From Oscillatoria sp. SIO1A7 (lineage in GTDB: Bacteria; Cyanobacteriota; Cyanobacteriia; Cyanobacteriales; Laspinemataceae), in contig JAAHFN010000039.1 of NCBI GenBank assembly GCA_010672965.1, positions 1 to 60,876 of the forward strand: a stretch of DNA of 60,876 bases. The letters run 5' to 3'. Positions 33,762 to 40,622 of this stretch are shown piece by piece (within the stretch, counting starts at the first letter, position 1; every line of letters begins with the position of its first letter). The notes beneath the pieces were generated by a model. That model saw only the letters and a list, made by a program, of their open reading frames with translations, ran no database searches and had not been told where the DNA came from. The position numbers and the translations under genes were made by a program.

Positions 33762-34049
33762 ATGGAAAAACCAACGTTAAAACCAAGATTTGAGCTAATT
33801 ATTGGTTGGACTAATCGCGTGGTTCCCGAATCCCGTGGCAAAGACTCGCCTTTGTACTTTTTGTCTTTAGAGGAGGCCGTAGAGGCCGCTCACCAGCGAG
33901 TCAAACAAATTGACGTCATTCCTCCCAGGCCATACTTTGACGGTTGCTACTTGAAGGACTTGCGTTCCAACAGAGTTTCTTGCAGACCCTGGTGTCTCTC
34001 GCTCGTCAAAAAGGATTTGTTCCTGGACGGATTTTACGAGGAGCCTTAA
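33762..34049 (+). CDS. Small hypothetical protein
   Basis: 95 residues, alpha/beta with a Cys-Trp-rich end (CRPWCLSL). No family recognised. It precedes the DpdA-like gene by three bases. Confidence 0.5.
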   Translation: MEKPTLKPRFELIIGWTNRVVPESRGKDSPLYFLSLEEAVEAAHQRVKQIDVIPPRPYFDGCYLKDLRSNRVSCRPWCLSLVKKDLFLDGFYEEP

Positions 34050-34052
34050 TTA

Positions 34053-34724
34053 GTGCATAAGGTTATAATAATGCCAAGCAACAACGCTGCTTGGTACGTT
34101 CGCGCCTTGGCTGAGAAGTTCCCAGAGGCCATCTCCTTAATGATTTCTCCAGAAGGATGGGACTGGAAAGGCCAACCGCCCTTGCCCTACGCTCTGGACA
34201 ACGGGGCTTGGCCAGCTTTCAAAAACGAGCGGCCTTGGAGCGAGTCGCAGTTTTTAGAGCTTGTCGATCGCGCAGCCCGTTGTCCTCTGCCTCCCAAATT
34301 CCTTATTGTTCCCGATGCGGTAGCAGACTGCGGTCGCACTTTGGAAGGCTGGCACCGCTGGTATCCCGAACTTAAGTCCCTAGGGTGGCCGCTAGCATTT
34401 GCCGTTCAGGATGGAATTAAAACCGAGCAAGTCCCAGAAGAAGCCGACCTAATTTTCGTAGGAGGTACTACAGAATGGAAACTGCGAACCCTGCGACACT
34501 GGTGCGATCGTTACCCATGCCACATAGGGCAAATAAACACTGGCAAGCGACTTTGGCAATGCCATGAAGCTTGCGCCCAGTCCGTTGACGGTACTGGCTG
34601 GTTTCGAGACCCCCGCACCTTTTTCGACTTGGTTCGGTATCTAGAGATTGTCTATGGCCACCGCATCGAACACAAGCAGTTAACTCTTTTCCAGAGTGGA
34701 ATTGCTTGTGACAACTTCCTGTAA
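34053..34724 (+). CDS. DpdA/TGT-like DNA base transglycosylase with clamp motif
   Basis: 223 residues, GTG start behind GAGGAG. Motifs of the tRNA-guanine transglycosylase fold in the phage DpdA branch: YALDNGAW (D49), FLIVPDAV (D88), FAVQDGI, FVGGTTEWKL and SVDGTGW (D179). Members swap guanine for a 7-deazaguanine derivative in DNA and thereby block many restriction enzymes. The C-terminus KQLTLF is a clamp motif, so it may act on newly made DNA. No queC/D/E-type genes are seen here, so the deazaguanine precursor would come from the host. Confidence 0.72.
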   Translation: MHKVIIMPSNNAAWYVRALAEKFPEAISLMISPEGWDWKGQPPLPYALDNGAWPAFKNERPWSESQFLELVDRAARCPLPPKFLIVPDAVADCGRTLEGWHRWYPELKSLGWPLAFAVQDGIKTEQVPEEADLIFVGGTTEWKLRTLRHWCDRYPCHIGQINTGKRLWQCHEACAQSVDGTGWFRDPRTFFDLVRYLEIVYGHRIEHKQLTLFQSGIACDNFL

Positions 34725-34732
34725 CCGCGTGC

Positions 34733-34738
34733 TATACT
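34733..34738 (+). promoter_or_regulatory. -10 element of the structured RNA region
   Basis: TATACT with a poor -35 (GTGACA, 19 bases upstream). In IS110 elements the full promoter often forms only in the circular form, so a weak -35 is not unexpected. Confidence 0.4.
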
Positions 34739-34739
34739 A

Positions 34740-35076
34740 TTTGTCCCCCTGAAGAGCTGCACCTTGCAGCAGGCTACTTTAGCCAGACCACTTGCTGCGC
34801 ATTCCCGGTCGAAACGTTATTTCTAGCGTCGGGGAAGGGATGCGCAACCCTTCTCCGCCGTTGTTTGAACGCGGGTGCGGGCTTTCGACCGGAAACAGAC
34901 TGACCCAAGGGTTGGTTTTTAGTTTTTCATAAGCACCCCCGCGCCAGACGGTTAATAAGCCCACATCGGCCGTTAGGTTGGGGTCTTCGAGATGAAGCAG
35001 GCTAGCCCAATTGTGGCGGGCTTTCGGGAATTCACAGACACTGGATGTCGGGTAAAAGGCGTGCCTTAATTCCTTT
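34740..35076 (+). ncRNA. Structured RNA region, candidate bridge RNA of the IS110 element
   Basis: A region of about 340 bases without a plus-strand gene, directly upstream of the recombinase, the position of the bridge RNA in the IS621-type branch. A ten-base perfect helix (CCGGTCGAAA 34805-34814 with TTTCGACCGG 34883-34892) encloses GGGAAGGG/CCCTTCTCC; before it are GCTGC/GCAGC and GGCTA/TAGCC hairpins; ACCC/GGGT and T runs lie near 34905-34927. Bridge RNAs carry two internal guide loops that pair with donor and target DNA. A minus-strand open frame across the region is probably a by-product of the pairing. Confidence 0.55.
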
Positions 35077-35085
35077 TTGCAGAAC

Positions 35086-36483
35086 ATGGAAAACCGAATA
35101 ATTGCTTTTGACGCTGGAGAGAATGGCGGCGTAGCTTGTGTTTTCAATGTCGAGCCCCCTCGTTCTTACGAGGCTAGGCGCATAGCATTTGTCAAAACAA
35201 AGTTTCACAATCTCCCTACTAACAAGGAAGGACTCAAGAAACTTCTCAAGCTAGCCCCCAACGTGTTTGTAGTGGAGCCTACAGGAATGCACTACATTCG
35301 CCCTTGGCTCGATTTGTGTTGGGAAAATAACGTCGAAGTCCGCCTCGTCCACAACTCGGAACTAGACAGTTATCGCCATAAGGGCTGCGGCTGGGAAGAA
35401 AAAGACGACCCTCACGATGCTTTTGCATTGGGTTGCTATTACTACGATTACTGTAACGAGCCGAGTAGGTTTATAGCAATCAAAGACCCAGAAACCTATC
35501 AGCTTCGGGATACGGTTTTGCGTCTGAACGCTTTGGTTAAAGATTGCACGGTGCGACGCAACCGCATCACTTCCTATCTAGCTCAATACTTTCCCGAGCA
35601 AAAAGACCGAATTAGCAACTGTGGGGCTAAGGGTAATCCGCCACCTTTTTACGCTTGGATTGCCGGTCGCTCTGACTGTTCCAAGCGGGAAAGAACCGCA
35701 CTTGACAAACGGTACCGAGACTCGGTATCCTTCAATCCCCAGGGCTTCCCTTACTTCTTGCAGCGTCAGGCCGACCAGCTTTGCGAGATGGAGATAGACC
35801 AATTCGTGCTAGACCAGGAGCTAGAGCAACTGCTCAACCACCCCCGCTACCGGCGCTACCAGGCCATCTTCGACGAGCTGGGCATGGGGAACCGGGTACG
35901 AGCCACGCTGCTCAGCCAGTTCTATCCGTTCGAGACTTTCCTTACCCCCGACGGTAAAGAAATCGTCGATCGCATTCGCTATCCTAACGGGAAGCGTACC
36001 AAGCATTATATAGGACGCAATCGCTTTATGGCTTGTTTAGGCATGGGCTGCAAGAGCCGCTCGTCCGGTAAAAAGGACAGTAAAGTTAAGAAGACCGGCT
36101 CGGCTTTGTGCAAGAACGTTCTCTGGCTTTGGGTCTTTTCCCGCATTGAGGTTAATAACGCTGCCGCTTTGAAAAACGAACACGGTAAGAAGTTGAGGGG
36201 TTTTTTCCAATCAGAAAAGAAAGAATTGTCCGACGATGCGCAGGGCATTTTCACGACTATTCAGGAAATTCGCTCAGAAGCCGAGGAAATTGGCAGCAAA
36301 AAGATTTTGGATCTGCTCGAAAAACTTCACAATAACTTGCCCCGCAAGCTCAAAAAGCTCGACCTTAACAAGGTCACTCAGGCTAAAGTTAAGGAGTTAC
36401 TTTTGCCCCTTGCCCGCGAACGTACTGCAGCCTTGGGCGTTAAGATACTCTATAGGCTGCTGCTAGCAGAATTTAAACGCTAA
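35086..36483 (+). CDS. IS110-family DEDD recombinase (transposase)
   Basis: 465 residues, longer than typical. N-terminal RuvC-like DEDD domain: D9 in IIAFDAG, E64 in VVEPTG, D108 and D111 in DDPHDA. The C-terminal domain has the helix-hairpin region (ELGMGNRVRATLLSQF) and then LGMGCKSRSSGKKDSKVKKTG, where S326/S327 is the serine of the transposase half. IS110 recombinases insert and excise DNA under guidance of a bridge RNA. The stop is about 30 bases from the truncated oxidoreductase gene, so the gene sits at the element end. Confidence 0.82.
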   Translation: MENRIIAFDAGENGGVACVFNVEPPRSYEARRIAFVKTKFHNLPTNKEGLKKLLKLAPNVFVVEPTGMHYIRPWLDLCWENNVEVRLVHNSELDSYRHKGCGWEEKDDPHDAFALGCYYYDYCNEPSRFIAIKDPETYQLRDTVLRLNALVKDCTVRRNRITSYLAQYFPEQKDRISNCGAKGNPPPFYAWIAGRSDCSKRERTALDKRYRDSVSFNPQGFPYFLQRQADQLCEMEIDQFVLDQELEQLLNHPRYRRYQAIFDELGMGNRVRATLLSQFYPFETFLTPDGKEIVDRIRYPNGKRTKHYIGRNRFMACLGMGCKSRSSGKKDSKVKKTGSALCKNVLWLWVFSRIEVNNAAALKNEHGKKLRGFFQSEKKELSDDAQGIFTTIQEIRSEAEEIGSKKILDLLEKLHNNLPRKLKKLDLNKVTQAKVKELLLPLARERTAALGVKILYRLLLAEFKR

Positions 36484-36492
36484 AAGCTTAGG

Positions 36493-36512
36493 CTCACCAG
36501 AGGGTGAGTTTC
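36493..36512 (+). terminator. Probable terminator of the recombinase gene
   Basis: CTCACC/GGTGAG stem with TTTCT after it. It is close to the right end of the element. Confidence 0.5.
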
Positions 36513-37531
36513 TAATTTGTTATTTGTACTCTCTGAGATGAAAAACCACTTAAAATCCAAGCGCGATCGCGCCTTTCAACGATAAAGCGTTCTTCTGGCG
36601 CGACATTGTAAAAGCAGCTTTTGGCAAGAACCGAGGGATAGCGATCGAAGTCCTTAATTTGGCGGGCAGAAATTTCTCGCAGTGCAGCAATTTCTGCCTC
36701 GGAAACTTCGCGCGAGCCATCGGGATCGCCGTCGAGATTAAAGTTATGGTTGGCGACTTTCAAACCTCTCCCTGCCACTGGCGGTACGCTATAAAAGAAT
36801 ACTTCTGGAACCGGATTAATAATCATCGGCGAATTCTCCCACAGGGATGCCAACTCCGCTGGAGGTTGCAAATAAAGGACAACTTGCCGGGAGGGAGTGG
36901 TTCGTCCTTCCATATCCTCCAGCAACCGAGATACCCAAACTCCTGCAGCCACCACCAAGACATCTGCATCCACTTCGGTTCCATCCTCCAGCCAGAGGCG
37001 TCCTTGTTCGGTATTGACTTTGACTGCCGGACAATGGGGATATAGTTCAACCCCTCGATTTTTCAAATGTTCTGCCAAAGCAACGAGGATACTTTCCGCC
37101 AGCAATACGCCTCCGGTTGGGGTAAAAAAAGCTCTATTTAGATCGGCATTTTTAAGGAAAGGATACCGCCGCTCTACTTCTTCCGGCGCGACTGTCTCGA
37201 TCGCAATCCCCAAGCGAGAGAGGATGGCTGCCGATGTTTCTGACCAATAGTTCTCCTTATTTGAGATGAAGAGAGTGCCAGTTTCAACGTATAAGCTTTG
37301 CTCCAGATCTTGCCAGAGCAAATCCCATGCGGCATAGGCTTCGGCTATAGCCCGAGCATAGCCTTCCATATTGCCGTAGGGATAGCGAATCAAGCGATGT
37401 TGGTCGCAAGAGGAGGCGAGGGGGTTGGGAATGGGGCCGCGTTCAAAGACTTTGACTTGATGTCCCTGTCGGGCAGCAGCCCATGCCGTACAGAGTCCCA
37501 TAATCCCGGCACCTACAATAGATATTTTCAT
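36512..37531 (-). CDS. FAD-dependent oxidoreductase, C-terminus cut off
   Basis: About 339 residues from the ATG at 37531. GAGIMGLCTAWAAARQG is the FAD-binding Rossmann motif, and the body follows the DAO/sarcosine-oxidase family (ASSCDQHRLIRYPYGN, VVAAGVWV, NVAPEERFIVERR). Family members continue after GFSGHGFKF for about 35-40 residues; this one reads GFSSQRVQITN and stops. The change falls at 36535-36541, at the border with the recombinase region. It probably lost its end by insertion of the element and may be inactive. Confidence 0.75.
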   Translation of the reverse strand: MKISIVGAGIMGLCTAWAAARQGHQVKVFERGPIPNPLASSCDQHRLIRYPYGNMEGYARAIAEAYAAWDLLWQDLEQSLYVETGTLFISNKENYWSETSAAILSRLGIAIETVAPEEVERRYPFLKNADLNRAFFTPTGGVLLAESILVALAEHLKNRGVELYPHCPAVKVNTEQGRLWLEDGTEVDADVLVVAAGVWVSRLLEDMEGRTTPSRQVVLYLQPPAELASLWENSPMIINPVPEVFFYSVPPVAGRGLKVANHNFNLDGDPDGSREVSEAEIAALREISARQIKDFDRYPSVLAKSCFYNVAPEERFIVERRDRAWILSGFSSQRVQITN

Positions 37532-37717
37532 CCTATAGCCCTCTGTTGAGTTATATGCGATACAAGATAACTGCGACTCAAGTACCAAGGTCTTTAATTT
37601 ATTTTTGAAGCTGGCTCCGAACTCAACTATAGAACCAAGAGAGTCTCTCTTCTTTCGATTCTAAATATATTGATTATAATGTTCTACATAACCGCCAATA
37701 AGGCGATTTAATTTTGT

Positions 37718-38263
37718 CTAACCACTCGAATTAAGCAAATCTAATACCATAATATTATAATTTCCATATACCTCATATTCAAAGCTACCAATAAGTTGAT
37801 AGCCTATTTTTTCAAAAAAAGGAACCATGTGGTTTTCACAATCTATAAAATCAAATTTTATTCCATCTACTAATTGTTGCTTGTAACCTGCTTGCATGAG
37901 TTTCAAGCCTATTCTCTTTCCTCTAAGATGATGTGGAACCATCAATCTGCTGGTAATTGAGGTAAACAAAGGATGTGCATCTCCAGCATATTCTCTCATC
38001 TTATACAGTTTGGCATATTCTTCTGAATCTTCTAGATTTTTAGCATAGTTAATTCTGATAGTGCCAGCCAATTCTCCATCCTCAAAAGCTCCAAATATAT
38101 AACCCGTTCTATCTAAGGGTTCTTCTATCGTCTTTGTCTCGTGGTTTGGCTCGTAGTTTTCGCATTTGTCAACCCATCCCAGCTCTTCTACATGAATTTG
38201 ATATCGCAGTTTGAAAACTTGTTCTCTTTCTTCGGGAGTTTGAGCTAATCTGATTTCCAACAT
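37718..38263 (-). CDS. GNAT-type N-acyltransferase
   Basis: 181 residues. FKLRYQIHVEELGWV at the start and VPHHLRGKRIGLKLMQAGYK in the middle give the GNAT acyl-CoA-binding fold, most like the autoinducer-synthase/FeeM-type branch. It would transfer an acyl or acetyl group to an amine. The substrate is unknown. Confidence 0.7.
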   Translation of the reverse strand: MLEIRLAQTPEEREQVFKLRYQIHVEELGWVDKCENYEPNHETKTIEEPLDRTGYIFGAFEDGELAGTIRINYAKNLEDSEEYAKLYKMREYAGDAHPLFTSITSRLMVPHHLRGKRIGLKLMQAGYKQQLVDGIKFDFIDCENHMVPFFEKIGYQLIGSFEYEVYGNYNIMVLDLLNSSG

Positions 38264-38393
38264 AGTCTTACGATCTCGTATTTAACTGGCTATCGCCCGT
38301 CTATACTCTTATTTTGATAAGAATTAGGGAGAAGGAAGGCAAAATCATAAATTGATTTTAAGCGCATCCTTCAACTGCCTTAGAGTTAGGGGT

Positions 38394-38897
38394 TTACTTT
38401 ATTGCTAATTTGCTAGTTCTCTTTCTATCGCATAGTTTTTGCCTTATGTACTTTGATAGTTTGTATTTGGCCAAAATGTTTGGGGGCAAGTGGGCGGCTC
38501 CTTGAATACAACCCAGGCAAGCTTCGCTATTGCATATACAATCAAATGCTCTGTCCATCGACCATTCTGTTGACGGGTAGAAGAAGGTCAGCTCTTCGTC
38601 TATATTAATTTTTCGCAGAGCCGTCACTAACCCCTCGCTTGGTTCAAAAAATACATTGGGTTCGCAACTGTGATTTATATATTGCAAAAAATCGGGATCG
38701 AGCATAATATGCTCGCTATCGCTAGTTTGTACTGTTAAATAGTTTGGTTTATCGAGAACCTCTTTAGCCCCAAACTTACTTATCTCTTGTCCGGGCATAA
38801 ACTCGACAGTGGCGTGCAGGGACTTGCTCCCACTTGTCGGACATTCCCGTATCTCGGCAAATGGTGCCACTTTTGTGCTTTTTTCGGCAATCTGCAT
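38394..38897 (-). CDS. SET-domain protein
   Basis: 167 residues. YINHSCEPNVFFE and ELTFFYPSTEW are the SET motifs that form the SAM and lysine pocket; the CICNSEACLGC end is like the post-SET zinc site. Bacterial SET proteins methylate protein lysines. Its target is unknown. It lies upstream of the GNAT gene with a 130-base gap and may be co-expressed. Confidence 0.75.
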   Translation of the reverse strand: MQIAEKSTKVAPFAEIRECPTSGSKSLHATVEFMPGQEISKFGAKEVLDKPNYLTVQTSDSEHIMLDPDFLQYINHSCEPNVFFEPSEGLVTALRKINIDEELTFFYPSTEWSMDRAFDCICNSEACLGCIQGAAHLPPNILAKYKLSKYIRQKLCDRKRTSKLAIK

Positions 38898-39040
38898 TAA
38901 TTTCAGTTCTTCAAAACCTACGGTCTATAAACTGCTTGCCTTTAATAGGAGTCCTGCTAATTATTTTAGGCCCCTATTTGGCAGCATATTGTCAGAATCT
39001 TCTTTATTATGCAACATTATGCAACAAGGGACAACAGCCT

Positions 39041-39080
39041 TATTGCATATTTTGTCAAAATGCTGACAAAATATGCAATA
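39041..39080. repeat. 17-base perfect inverted repeat
   Basis: TATTGCATATTTTGTCA and TGACAAAATATGCAATA around a six-base loop, about 145 bases upstream of the SET gene start. A direct repeat of ATTATGCAAC lies just before it. It could be an operator or an element end. Confidence 0.75.
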
Positions 39081-39252
39081 GCTTAGGACCCGCAGATACT
39101 TCGCGATCGCGCCCATCCCCAAGGCCATTTATTAGCAATAGAAAACCAATAACAACAAGAGCGATCGATCGCCTTAGCTAGCTATTTGTTATTGGCCATC
39201 TGTTTTAATAGTCGCAATTTTACCCGCTCGCGCGATGCCCAAAGAAGGGTGT

Positions 39253-39313
39253 GGGCTTTGGGGTGTAGGGAATTCATAACTTCTCGCAAGTATTCCCCTA
39301 CACCCCAAAGCCC
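39253..39313. repeat. Inverted repeat of heptamer-type DNA
   Basis: GGGCTTTGGGGTGTAGGG and its reverse complement are separated by about 18 bases. It belongs to the GGGTGTA heptamer family. Confidence 0.7.
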
Positions 39314-39373
39314 TACACCCTACACCCTTCCCGTTGCCCAGTGCCTAATGCCCAATTCCCAATTCTTACTTTA

Positions 39374-39630
39374 TATTTTTAGTAGCGCCAATGGCCTATT
39401 ATAGCGCTACGCGCAACTTAAAAGTCTCAAGCTAATAAGTCAAAAGTAGTCTCTGACTAAGGAGGGATCATTTATAAACTTTAAGCGCTTATTTGCGTAG
39501 TGCTATATTTAAAATATTAAAAATAAATTTATATCAAAAAAATAGCAAAACAAAAACTAATTTATACTAAAAAAAACAAAAATAAGGGGCTAAGCGACCC
39601 CTGTCACGCTACAAAAAAGAAGATAACGTT
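39374..39630. other. AT-rich intergenic DNA
   Basis: No gene, repeat or clear regulatory site seen; A/T-rich stretches dominate near 39530-39590. Confidence 0.6.
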
Positions 39631-40057
39631 ATGACCTATTCTAGCTGGTCGTTAGACGACCTAACCATCAATATAGCACTACCGATTAAGGTGTTTGACA
39701 GTTACAAAACGCGCTTGAGTGCGCTTGTTGGCAGGACTTTAGCTGACTGCTGAAAGCAGAAGAGCGGAGCCTGCGCGCCGTGGAGCGCATAAGCAGAAGA
39801 GCGGAGTCTGCGCGCCGTGGAGCGCATACGCTTACTGCTATACCGACAGTAACATCGAGGCTCGTGGCAGCCTCACCCGGGAGCAAATCCTGGTTCTGGG
39901 CTGGTTCATCTTTTACTCTAAGGACCGCAGCTACAGCAAAATGGCGCGGGATTGCAGCCTCACTATGAACCAATGCGAGGCAGCAGTGGAAGAGTTGATG
40001 AACCTAAATATAATTCGCTTCCGCGATCGCGATCGCTCTCCCGAACAGCACTATTAG
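39631..40057 (+). pseudogene. Interrupted small helical (HTH-like) gene
   Basis: The frame MTYSSWSLDDLTINIALPIK reads to a stop at 39751; after a 37-base tandem repeat the sequence again looks coding (ARGSLTREQILVLGWFIFYS, AAVEELMNLNIIRF, ending at 40057), with the helix pattern of a small HTH protein. The two parts probably belong together and were split by the repeat. Confidence 0.45.
39755..39828 (+). repeat. Two tandem 37-bp repeats
   Basis: AGCAGAAGAGCGGAG(C/T)CTGC... repeated once with one base changed (39755-39791, 39792-39828). It interrupts the candidate pseudogene. Confidence 0.85.
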
Positions 40058-40622
40058 CACCAAACGGGCTCCCCTCGAAGTCCGGTTTTTTTGCGTATAG
40101 CACTACGCACTCAGGGAATGGACAGTTCAAATCTCGCTCCTGGCTAGTAACGGCAAGGCTTGTGCCGATCGCATGACTGCCGTCTGCGGCTGCCGCAGGA
40201 GAATCGCATGATTGCTTACTGCTATATAAACTATTCCGCCCAGAAACACATGCCGCCCACCGCGTAAGATTAGCGCGGGTCCCGTACAAGCCCTAAAAGC
40301 TATTTCCAAAGAAAATACTACCAAGCGCGAAATGTACTTAAAATTTAGCTGAGATTAGCCCCTGCGCTCTTGACATTTGTCCTTGCTAAAAGTTAATCTA
40401 AAACAGCAAAGATTAGGAGTTGCGATCGCCAAAAGTTACATCAAATCTGGTGAATTAACCTAAAAACAATCCTCTCGTCCAACGACCGGCTCAAGACGAG
40501 CCTCCCGCCTGTCTTACGGAGGGTTCCAAATTTTTTGTGCGGGTGAATAACGCGCAGACTTGGATGGGTAACAGATAACCCATCGTTTACCCCCAACATC
40601 TACCAGTACATGCGGTCTATCC
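40058..40622 (+). other. Upstream region of the TPS gene
   Basis: About 565 bases without a gene. It includes a partial copy of the CCGCCTGTC palindrome family near 40499-40526. No clear promoter could be assigned. Confidence 0.55.

Noticed and set aside
34740-34930. Hammerhead-type ribozyme (CTGAAGA and GAAA elements)
   Set aside because: The CTGAAGA is followed by a hairpin, but the GAAA and the cleavage-site strand are not at the required places.
34779-35147. Minus-strand open frame of 122 codons before the recombinase
   Set aside because: It covers the strongly paired region and the start of the recombinase gene on the other strand; no ribosome-binding site or known domain was seen. It is more likely a by-product of the structured RNA, although a real gene cannot be fully excluded.
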